From positions 53,782,001 to 53,846,000 of the forward strand of contig JAZBRS010000060.1 of NCBI GenBank assembly GCA_037176725.1: a DNA stretch of 64,000 nt, in the 5' to 3' direction. A program made the position numbers and the translations under genes. The stretch comes from Posidonia oceanica. Its lineage: Eukaryota > Streptophyta > Magnoliopsida > Alismatales > Posidoniaceae. Positions 22,301 through 31,432 of this stretch are shown in pieces. The notes beneath the pieces are model-generated. The model searched no databases. It saw only the letters and a list, made by a program, of their open reading frames with translations, and was not told the origin of the DNA. The first letter of the stretch is position 1, and each line of letters starts with the position of its first letter.

Positions 22301-23698
22301 CATCCGCTTCACTTACATGAATAGGGCTAAGAACGCCTACGCAGATGCTCTGGCAACCTTAGCGTCTTGGCTCTCTACACTCGAGCATCGTGTAGTGGAT
22401 GTATCAGTCTCTCGGGTGGAATAGCCCGCACACTGCATGACTATCGAGGAGGTGGATCCAGCAGAGGAACTCCCATGGTACCACGACATTAAAGTCTTCC
22501 TGGAATCTGGCAACCCTCCACTAGGCGCCTCAGCGGTAGACAGAAAGACTTTGGTGCATCTGGCATCAAAGTATGTGATAGGGGCAGGACATCTGTACAG
22601 AAGATCTTACAACCAGATGCTCCTATGCTGTGTAGACAAGAAGGAGGCCGACACACTGATGCTCCAAGTCCATGTAGGGACCTACGGCCCTCACATGAAC
22701 GGTGTGTTGCTGACCAAGAAGATTATGCTCCAAGGCTACTTCTGGTCAACCATGGAGGCAAACAGTAGTGCCATAGCTACCAAATCCATGGGAACTTCAT
22801 ACACGCTCCCCCACAAGAATTGCATAGCATGTCTTCGCCATGGCCTTTCTCCATCTGGGGGATCGATGTCATCGGCACCATACACCCACCAGCTTCCAAC
22901 GGTCATCGCTACATTCTGGTAGCGATCGACTACTTTACTAAATGGGTGGAAGCAGCCTCCTATAAGATAGTCACTGTGGTGGCTACAAAAAAGTTCATCA
23001 GAAACAATATCATAGCCCAGTATAGGGTCCCACATGCACTCATCTCTGATAATGGCACAAACTTCATAGCCAAGAGGATCAAGGACTATCTACAGAGCTT
23101 CAATATCAAGCATCACTGATCCTTGCCTTATCGGCCACAGATGAATGGCGCGGTGGAGTCTGCCAACAAGAACCTTATCAAAATCTTGAAAAAGATGGCA
23201 GAAACTCACAAGGACTGGCATGACAAGCTTCCGTACGCAATCTGGGCATACAGGACATTAGTCCGGACCTCAACAGGAGCCACCCCATACTCTCTGGTGT
23301 ACGGCATGGAGGCAGTGCTGCTTGTCGAAGTAGAGATCCCCTCACTGCGGATCCTACGAGAAACTGAGCTGGAAGAAGCAAAATGGGTCGAAGACCGCTG
23401 CATCCAGCTGAATCTGATTGATGAGCATAGGCTGTAGGCCATACATCATGCTCAGTGCTACCAGAAGTGTTCGGCCAGAGCACACCTGAAGAAGGTCAGG
23501 CCCAGAAGCTTCAACCTAGAGGATATGGTCCTTCGAGTTCTCCATCTTCCCAACGGTCGAGTGAAATTCCGGCCCAACTGGCGTGGCCCCTTCTTAATCA
23601 AGCGGGTCTTCTCAGGCGGCGTAGCAGTCCTTGAGGGCATGGACCAGGTCGAGCAGTCTGAGTCAGTCAACGCATGCTACCACAAGAAGTACTACTAG
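19376..23698 (+). pseudogene. pol: Decayed linker-pol of E3: acidic linker - RT - two RNases H - integrase
   Basis: One frame runs from the acidic linker (YYVDTPSEDEEG, homologous to YYIDSPSDEEEG in E4) through RT, so linker and RT were fused without an intron in this copy. RT has PFGLKNAGATYQR and catalytic YMDD (21090-21101). The first RNase H is degenerate (LYLSTTQYSMGTVL; the usual catalytic Asp is Ser). The archaeal-type RNase H keeps LYFDS, NNEAEYEA and HGDAMLVIS. Integrase core keeps D (GIDVIG), D (SDNGTN) and E (VESANK), but a frameshift near 22780 destroys part of the zinc finger. I count 12 premature TAG (19893, 20046, 20136, 20664, 20700, 20994, 21693, 21768, 21804, 21843, 22422, 23435), one TGA (23117) and no TAA. 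The last sense codon is also TAG (23696) where E4 has CAG. Confidence 0.93.
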
Positions 23699-25398
23699 TA
23701 GCCTGCCGCTACCTTGCAGAGTCCTTTCTCTCTTACTTCTTGCATTCCTTCTTTCCCATGCATTTTAGGCTTGTTTGTTTATCAGTAGAGAAAGTTGTAA
23801 ATGTATTATGTGCATTACTATCATAAGCCTGATGACGAAAATCGGAGATGCTTGCCTACTCTAGAAGGAGTACCCTCTACCTCACCTCACACTACTTAGA
23901 TGTCCTGACCAGTGAGGGAGCCACCATCCAGTGAGGACGGACGAAATGCCCAGACCCCTCTAGGACTTACACCTCCAAAGGGAGAAAAAATCCTAGGGTG
24001 TGAGAGAGTGTGAGCAAAACCTACATGTCTTAGCCTGGGCACCACAAAAAGGACTAGAAGGTGAAGACAGAAGTTGGCCCTAGAGATAGAGATGCGCAGC
24101 ACAACCTTATCCCTTCGAATTGCTTTGGAGAGGATCCAAACTTCGCACCTAGGAGTCTGCCAACCTTGCAAGGCCTAGCCCCTGTCTCAAAACCAGGCGC
24201 GCATTACCTCTAAGTTAGGGACAACAGAAGCTTGCGAGCCAAAAAAAAGAACAAGAAAGAAAAGACAAAAAGAAAAGAAAAAAAAAGCAAAACAAAAGAG
24301 GGGCAAAAACAAAAGTCAGCCCCAGAAACAAAGGCAAGCAGTGTGATCCCGCCCCCTTTCGCCTACCTTAGGGAAGAACAAGAGTTGTGCTTGGGAAATA
24401 CACAAGTCCCAGGGGGCCAAGCCACCCTTGTCTGGCACTAGCTCCTCAACCTTCGACCAGGTGCCCATTAGCTCAAAGCCAGGGGTAGGGGAAGTCTGCA
24501 CACCTATGTGGGAGCAAAAGAAACGAGAAAAATGAAAAGAGTAGGTGTAGCTCCTTGAGAGTTTGGCATGGAGCCCGTCCTCACTACACCACCACCCAAG
24601 CACCACCAATACCCATTCCAGAGTGAGACCAACAGTTAGGATTCCAAGTAGAGTCAAGTGAATGAGAGATCGCTCCTTCCTTTGCAGCAGGCATCAAGCA
24701 CTCCATATGCTGAGGGCAATAGATTTAGTATAGATCATGCATGCATCTATCCACTATCAAATCTCTTCTTTTGCCCCTTTCATCCCACTCTGCGAGGCTC
24801 GGCTCAGTGTTGGGACAGTACTTCTGCTAAGGCAGGTTGACCGCCTCCAAGCCTCGGAGCAACCTATCACTATCAGTGCAGCAGCCCAAAGAGTGCATTA
24901 GTAATCAGAGACAAGGTAGCCACTCCAGAAGTAGCAGGACAACTTTGGCACCCCTTGGGGCCCTTCATGGGCCATTGGGTCTGCGCAGTCAGGCACTGCC
25001 CCTAATCTCTTTGCGGCTTCACTCCAGGTAGACGAAGTTCCTTTCCGCCTGCTCCCTTGCTTTGTGCAGGACAAGGACAAGCGCACCTTTCCTTTTGTGA
25101 CTTCGCTTCGAACGGACGAAGCCCCCTTCCCTTGTCTCCTCGCTCCACACAGACGAGGACAAGAGTGCCTTTTGTGTGACTTCGCCCTGTGCAGGCAAAG
25201 CCCCCTGCATAGCCAAATGTGCTTAAATTTTGTGATTTGACTGTTAGCTGTGATCTATGAACTGCTTTATCAGCTTTGTATGCACATCTGCTTCTCTGTC
25301 CGCCAGTATTATGTGGCTGTACATGTTCTGGATTGATAAGCAGCTTTGACTATAGGTACTCAAACAGTCTACACCAGCTACCTTCTTCCTCTCTTGCA
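23699..25398 (+). other. Conserved spacer between integrase and downstream ORF (E3)
   Basis: Same landmarks as in E2: hairpin CTGAT/ATCGG (23829-23845), GCTTGCCTACTCTAG, GGCCCTAGAGATAG, an A/G tract (about 24236-24330), TTTGCAGCAGGCATCAAGCAC (about 24683) and an acceptor-like TATAG|GTACT about 45 bp before the ATG. A stretch with GACTTCGC...GACGAAG inverted repeats (25010-25205), resembling the E2 array, is inserted before the ORF. Confidence 0.65.
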
Positions 25399-26592
25399 AT
25401 GGGTTTCCCTACCTTAGTGACTCCGACACACTGCTCCAGGACTCTCCGAGAGTGGATTGCCATGCTCACTGAGGCTGACTGTGAGAAGCTGCACTTGTGG
25501 GGCATACCATCCAAGCTTTTGAAAGCTGCTGATGTTGAAGTAAGCCGACATCTCTTGTGCGCTGCTGCAAGGTTATGGAAGCCAGTGCACTATGTCTTTT
25601 GCTTTGGCAGGACAGAATTAACGCCAACGCTGGAGGAAGTACGCTGGCTTCTCCATGCTCATGGGACCAGCTGTGTTCATGAAGCGTACTGGCTATGTCG
25701 CTGTCTTGAGAGAGCTAACTGGGCTCTCTGTACAAAGCTGCGAGAAAAGACTGGTCTACATTGACGGGCCTGTACCCACGCTCTGCTTGAACTACTTTGA
25801 GGAAGTCTCCAAAAAGCGCGCTGCACTGGGAGATGAACTATGGCTCCGCGGCTTCGTCACCCACTTCCTAGGCGAGCTAATCTTCAGCCATGGCCGGATG
25901 ACGGTCGCTATTGAAGTTGTGGAGATTGCCCTTGCTATGGTGACCCGCCAAATCGACCTGGCACTTGTTGTCCTAGTTGAAACCTACTGCGGGCTGGACC
26001 GCATTACGCACCGCTGCCGCCACTTTCATGGCTGCTGGGCTCTAGTATAGGTGTGGCTGGCCGGACATCTGGAGATAGACATCCTATGCCGCCAGAAACA
26101 TGCATTTGAGACATACTACAGCAGCGGCCACGTCAAGACCATCAAGACTGTCCGTGAGGAGTATGAAAGGCTGGAAAAGCTGACAGATGATACAGTGACC
26201 TGGCGTATCATCCCATCTACAGTAGAGCCATTCACTGTTTTCTTCAGTGCTCGCGACATACGACTGGTCGTCCTGTCGGGGTTCACCGAAGGTGTGGAGT
26301 ATCACCCCGTCCAGGTCATGCGGCAGTTTGGTTTCTAGCAAGGGGCTTTTGTCGACAGTATGGCACCAAAGCTGCTCCAGCCCAATCCTTTCAGCACAGT
26401 CGCTGCCACCATAGAGCTAGCCGACCTTATGCGCCATGGGGTGAAATCAACTGACATTGCAGCTGTGAAGAGCTCAGGATGTACACCTGAGTATCTGATT
26501 GAAGTGCAGGGGCTCTGGCCCATCAATGAGATCCCACCTAGTGCGCCTTTGTTTCCCGACACCAGGAGGTCGAAGAAGGCCCAGACCGACAA
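25399..26592 (+). pseudogene. Broken DUF7745 / plant-mobile-domain-like ORF of E3
   Basis: It starts with ATG at 25399 (MGFPTLVTP) as in E2 and E4. A deletion of about 8 bp near 25650, in place of the ICGFSK codons, shifts the frame. Two in-frame TAGs follow at 26048 and 26336, where E2 has CAG at both. The expected stop is lost (GACAAG where E4 has GACTAG), so the last frame reads on to 26734. Recognisable motifs remain: HFLGELIFSHGRMTVAIE, CRHFHG and GVEYHPVQVMRQFGF. Confidence 0.88.
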
Positions 26593-27119
26593 GGGCGTTT
26601 GTACATACGCCTATCCATTTTTAAGTCTTGCTGTACTCTGTTCAGCCTATTATAGGCGTGTAATCAAGACTTTGTTAATACAAGGATGTTTCGTACCGCT
26701 TGCTTATGTGTTTGGCTTGGTTTCCATAACATGATGCATGCACGGTCTTACAATCATACCTTTAGTATGCCTTCAGCCCCTCAGAGCCGTGAGGAGGGCA
26801 CTATCAGATCCTGATAGCTTGCAAGTGTAGAAACGACTGCCAACACTCTCAGCATCAGGGAAGGCTACCAGGCAAACCCCGCACTCCCCCAAGGTGCCAG
26901 AATCTCTGCAGGCCAACAAAGCCAAGTCGAGCAAAGCCACCAAGCATCCCCGGCCGGATCTCTGCCAGGCTGGTAGCCTTAACTACCCATTTGACAAGTG
27001 CGTCAGCTTTGTCTATGTTCGTTGTTTTTTCGATACCAAGGGTACTTCGACTGTCCCCTGATATCATCCCTGATAGCAGGGGCATCTTTTTTGCTGTCCT
27101 ATGGTGTCACTCTCTTCCT
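26593..27119 (+). other. E3 3' untranslated stretch before array
   Basis: Holds one GGTAGCC...TAACTACC small hairpin (about 26970) and a GATACCAAGGGTAC...CCCTGATATC pair (about 27034-27066) shared with E2 and E4. No conserved ORF. Confidence 0.55.
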
Positions 27120-28935
27120 GGCGTTTTGTGCGTCAGCTTGCCTTTTTGCAAGCTCTTTGCATGACTTTTCGAAGTCATGTCCGCTTTCTTTGTTTGCTTG
27201 CCTTTTTGCAAGCCCCTTTGCATGACTTTTCAAAGTTGTGTCTGCTTTCCTTGTTTGCTTGCCTTCTCGCAAGCCCTTCGCATGACTTTTCAAAGTCATG
27301 TCTGCTTTCCTTGTTTGCTTGCCTTTTTGCAAGCCCTTTGCATGACTTTTTGAAGTCATGTCTGCTTTCCTTGTTTGCTTGCCTTTTCGTAAGTCCTTTG
27401 CATGCCTTTTCGAAGTCATGTTTGTTTCTCCTTGCTCGCTTGCCGTTTTGTGAGCCCTTTGCATGCCCTTTCAGGGTCATGTCTGCTCGTCTCCTCGATG
27501 TTTCGAGGACGAGCCCTTTGCATGCCTTTTCGAAGTCATGTTTGTTTCTTCTCTTTCGCTTGATGTTTTGCGAGCCCATTTGCATGCCCTTTCGAGGTCA
27601 TGTTTGCTTGCTTCAAACTCCTTTGCATGCCCTTTCAGTGTCATGTCTGCTTGCTTCAAGCTCCTTTGCATGCCCTTTCAAGGTCATGTTTGCTTGCTTC
27701 AAGCCCCTTTGCATGTTCTTTCGAGGTCATGTCTGCTTGCTTCGAGCCCCTTTGCATGCCCTTTCGAGGTCACGTCTGCTTGCTTCGAACCCCTTTGCAT
27801 GCCCTTTTGAGGTCATGTCTGCTTGCTTCGAGCCCCTTTGCATGCCCTTTCGAGGTCATGTCTGCTTGCTTCAAGCCCCTTTGCATGCCCTTTCGAGGTC
27901 ATGTCTGCTTGCTTCAAGCTCCTTTGCATGCCCTTTCGAGGTCATGTCTGCTTGCTTCAAGCTCCTTTGCATGCCCTTTTGAGGTCATGTCTACTTGCTT
28001 CAAGCCCCTTTGCATGCCCTTTCGAGGTCATGTTTGCTTGCTTCGAGCTCCTTTGCATGCCCTTTCAAGGTCATGTCTGCTTGCTTTGAGCCCCTTTGCA
28101 TGCCCTTTCGAGGACATGTCTGCTTGCTTCGAGCCCCTTTGCGTGCCCTTTCGAGGTCATGTCTGCTTGCTTCGAGCCCCTTTGCATGTCCTTTCGAGGT
28201 TAGGTCTATTTGCTTCAAGCTCCTTTGCATGCCCTTTTGAGGTCATGTCTGCTTGCTTCAAGCCCCTTTGCATGCCCTTTTGAGGTCATGTCTGCTTGCT
28301 TCAAGCTCCTTTGCATGCCCTTTTGAGGTCATGTCTGCTTGTTTCAATCCCCTTTGCACACCCTTTCGAGGTCATGTCTGCTTGCTTCAAGCTCCTTTGC
28401 ATGCCCTTCCGAGGTCATGTTTGCTTGCTTCAAGCTCCTTTGCAAGCCCTTTCGAGGTCATGTCTGCTTGCTTCAAGCCCCTTTGCATGCCCATTCGAGG
28501 TCATGTCTGCTTGCTTCAAGCTCCTTTGCATGCCCTTTCGAGGTCATGTCTGCTTGCTTCAAGCTCCTTTGCATGCCCTTTCGAAGTCATGTCTGCTTGC
28601 TTCAAGTCCCTTTGCATGTCCTTTCGAGGTCATGTCTGCTTACTTCAAGCCCCTTTGCATGTCCTTTTGAGGTCATGTCTGCTTGCTTCAAGCTCCTTTG
28701 CATGCCCTTTCGAGGTCATGTCTACTTGCTTCAAGCCCCTTTACATGCCCTTTTGAGGTCATGTCTGCTTGCTTCAAGCTCTTTTGCATGCCCTTCCGAG
28801 GTCATGTCTGCTTGCTTCAAGCTCCAATGCATGCCCTTCCGAGGTCATGTTTGCTTGCTTCAAGCCTCTTTGCATACCCTTTCGAGGTCATGTCTTCTTG
28901 CCATTTCGCAAGCCCTTTGCATGCCCTTTTGAAGT
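27120..28935 (+). repeat. 43-bp satellite-like array with hairpins (E3)
   Basis: The left part (27120-27590) has longer units with two strong inverted repeats: GCTTGC...GCAAGC, and CATGACTT with a TTCG or TTTC loop closing on AAGTCATG. From about 27590 to 28890 the array is about 30 copies of a 43-bp monomer containing GCTTGCTTCAAGC and CATGCCCTTTCGAGGTCATG. Because 43 is not a multiple of three, long frames are open in several phases and are not evidence of protein coding. Confidence 0.93.
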
Positions 28936-29721
28936 CATGTTTGCTTGTTTCCTCGATGTTTCGAGGATGAGCCCTTTGCATGCCTTTTCAAAGTCATGTC
29001 TGCTTCTCCTTTTTTTGCTTGCCTTTTTGCAAGCTCCTTTGCATGCCTTTCCGAAGTCACGTTTGTTTGCTTCCTCCTTTCCGGGCTGACAGCCCGAACT
29101 ACTTGGTTGACACCCATCATAACTGTCCATCCCTTCTTTCGATGCCACGGGTGCTTCGGCTGTCCCCTGGTATCATTCCTGGTACCTAGGGCATCTTATT
29201 TTGCCACCCTCGGTATCGTCTTCGGGCTGGCAGCCCAAACTGCTTGGTTGACACCCGTCACTCTATCTGGCGTCCTTTCTTTAGGCTGATAACCCCAACT
29301 ATTCGGTGGCGAGTTCGTCAACTCCTCGGGCCGATAACCCAAACTGTCCGACAATGAGTCCGTCAACTCATTATTCGTTGCATCAGCATTGCATGCTAGG
29401 TAGCAGTACCAGCATCACATGCTAGATGGCAGCATCAACATCATACACACAATCATCGCATGTTTTCCGTAGCAGGGTTGCATCTCGCATCATGTCAGCA
29501 TGCATCGCTCGCATCTCCCCCACGGAGTTTAGCGTGGCAGACACTAGCGTAGGTTTATTTTTAGCATCAGCATTGCATCATCATTGCATTGCATTACATC
29601 CACATTCGCATCCGCACATTGCATTCACATTTCGGCATTGGGTCATGATTTTCGGTTCATTCGTTGAATAAGTGGCCCACGCCAATAGTGCCTGGCTCTC
29701 ACCGGTCAGGTGGGGTGTCTT
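28936..29721 (+). other. E3 3' terminal noncoding stretch
   Basis: Contains four diverged GGCTGRYA...AACTRYY small-hairpin units (about 29082, 29224, 29284, 29329), then GCATTGCATC-rich simple sequence and the conserved block before the polypurine tract. Confidence 0.6.
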
Positions 29722-29786
29722 GTCAACCCTGAGTAGTGGCATCGGTCCCCTTGACCTCGCTCAGGGAGGGGCATCTATTGACACCC
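29722..29786 (+). promoter_or_regulatory. Polypurine tract in a stem spanning the LTR junction (E3)
   Basis: GTCAACCCTGAG (29722-29733) can pair with CTCAGGG (29760-29766) and TTGAC (29778-29782). The LTR starts TATTGACACC at 29776 instead of TGTTGACACC, a single G-to-A change. Confidence 0.72.
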
Positions 29787-29859
29787 TGCTTTTGACCCCT
29801 GCCTAGTGGCTCTCTCTCTCAAGTAAAATGACTTAGAAAACCCCCACAAAAACCAGAAA

Positions 29860-30165
29860 ATTAAAAAATTTAATAAACCTAAACCCTAGAAAACCCTAGG
29901 TAAAACTAAACCTTAAAACCCTAGAAAACCCTAGGTAAACCTAACCCTAAACCCTAGAAAACCCTAGGTAAAACCTACACTTTAAAACCCTAGAAAACCT
30001 AGGTAAACCTAAGCCCAAAACCCTAGAAAGCCTAGGTAAAAACCTAAACCCTAAACCCTAGAAAGCCTAGGTTAAGACCCATCAAGACACTAACACAAAA
30101 CCCTAGGTAACATTCACATAAACCCTAGGTCACACCCTAAAACCTAGAAAACTCTAGGTCGACAA
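29860..30165 (+). repeat. AAACCCTAG-rich (telobox-like) repeats
   Basis: Repeated phrases of ACCCTAGAAAACCCTAGGTAA give many AAACCCTA matches, the plant telobox core, in an irregular array of roughly 30-45 bp units. This is inside the start of an LTR and not a telomeric array, since perfect TTTAGGG tandem units are absent. Confidence 0.75.
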
Positions 30166-30403
30166 ACCCAAGCCTAAGCCCATCTTCTTTTTCTCCTTCT
30201 CTTCTTTCTTTCTTTCTCCATTTCTTTTTTTTTCTTCCTTTCTTTCTTTTCTTCCCTTCTTTTCTCTCCAAGCCCAACCCACCAACTTCTCCCCCTCCTT
30301 TATTTTCCTTTTTCTTCTTCTTCCAAAGCCCAAGCCCAAGCCACCTCTTTTCCTTCCTTTCTTTTCCTTCCTTTCTTTTCCTTCCTTTCTTTTCCTCTTC
30401 CCT

Positions 30404-30452
30404 TTCTTCTTCTTCTTCTTCTTCTTCTTCTTCTTCTTCTTCTTCTTCTTCT
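30404..30452 (+). repeat. (CTT)n microsatellite
   Basis: About 16 tandem CTT units within the CT-rich strip of the C-type LTR. It produces a poly-Glu frame on the minus strand that is not a gene. Confidence 0.9.
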
Positions 30453-31427
30453 CCCATTTTCCCTTTTTTTTTCTTCTTTCTTTCTTTTACACACCTCATG
30501 GCCCAACCCACCTCCTCTTTTCCTTTCCTTCCCCTTTCTTTTCTTTCTTTTTCTCACCTCTCCAAGCCCAACCCACCTCCTCCTTCCCTTTCTTTCCCTT
30601 CTTTCTTCCTTCTTTCCTTTCTTTTCTTTTCTCACCCATTCAGCCCAGCCCCTGACCTGCCTTCTCCTTCTTTCCCTTTCCCTCCTCACCTGCACGCCCT
30701 CTGCAACCCAACACCTGCACACTCCACCCCCTCTGCACTCACTACCCTCTCACATGAGCCGCTCACCACCGACACTCCACCTCTGCCCACTTACGACTTG
30801 GGGATCTCCGCACACCACTGTCCAATGGTGGCCGTCTCACAAGCCCCTCTGCCGACCTACAACAGCTGCAAACCCACCTACCAATTCACCTTTCAGCCCA
30901 TGCCCACTTGAGTGGCAAGACCAGAGCAAAACCAATCCCCCTCTTCCCTTCCAGAGGTGGAGAAGCACAATTCACAGAGAATTCGCACGCACCTACCAGA
31001 GAGAATTCACCCCATACTCACAGAATCTCCATTTTCCACAAACCTGCAACCTTCTTCTCCACCACCCACACACAGTCACCCCCAGCCCTCCAAACCCCTC
31101 CACAGCATTCACTAAACATCCAACATCCTCACCCAACACCCAGTTCACACCGAAACGCCCAGCACACTCCCTCCTTCACCACAAACACCTGCACGCCATT
31201 TCAGCCCAAAAACGACCAGAACTCCCACCGCACTCCAGACACCTCACCACCCCAATCTAGCCACCTCTCCACACTCATCGAACCTCCACCAATCTAGAGA
31301 GATGTCCACCAGCATCCAAAGAGCCATAGACCACCGATCCAGTCCAGAAGCTCCACAGTCAACCCAAAATCCACATCTCCTTCCAATGCAGCACAACTAG
31401 CTTATGGATAGCTCTGGAGCTTCCTCG

Positions 31428-31432
31428 CAACC
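31428..31432 (+). repeat. Left target-site duplication of E4 (CAACC)
   Basis: CAACC immediately precedes the E4 5' LTR start TGTTGACA and is repeated at 53426-53430 directly after the E4 3' LTR end ...ACTACA. This exact match fixes both ends of E4. Confidence 0.9.

Larger units (their letters stand above)
19341..31432 (+). mobile_element. E3: 5'-truncated Tat/Ogre-like element plus first part of its C-type 3' LTR
   Basis: The internal sequence abuts the end of the B-type LTR and starts inside the protease-RT linker (homologous to about 40250 in E4), so 5' LTR, gag and protease are gone. It continues through RT, both RNases H, integrase, spacer, broken third ORF, 43-bp satellite and polypurine tract. 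Its 3' LTR begins at 29776 and is interrupted after 31432 by E4; the rest of that LTR is at 53426-55756 and 59062-59280. Confidence 0.75.
29776..31432 (+). repeat. C-type LTR of E3, part 1 (left of E4)
   Basis: The LTR begins after the E3 polypurine tract. It has a telobox-like start, a CT-rich strip with a (CTT)n run, and a CA/CC-rich block. E4 is inserted after 31432 with TSD CAACC, and the LTR resumes at 53426. No conserved ORF. Confidence 0.75.

Noticed and set aside
27590..28890. Possible CRISPR array because of regular spacing
   Set aside because: Monomers are directly adjacent with no unique spacers; plant retroelement context.
27101..28970. Several long overlapping frames (up to 293 codons) rich in Ala/Cys/Leu/Ser
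   Set aside because: They read through the 43-bp satellite in different phases; a period not divisible by three opens all frames. No conserved protein.
29860..30165. Interstitial telomere
   Set aside because: Perfect TTTAGGG/CCCTAAA tandem units are absent; the phrases are LTR sequence with AAACCCTAG similarity.
30137..30722. Minus-strand Lys/Glu-rich frames
   Set aside because: Translations of a CT-rich strip with a (CTT)n microsatellite.
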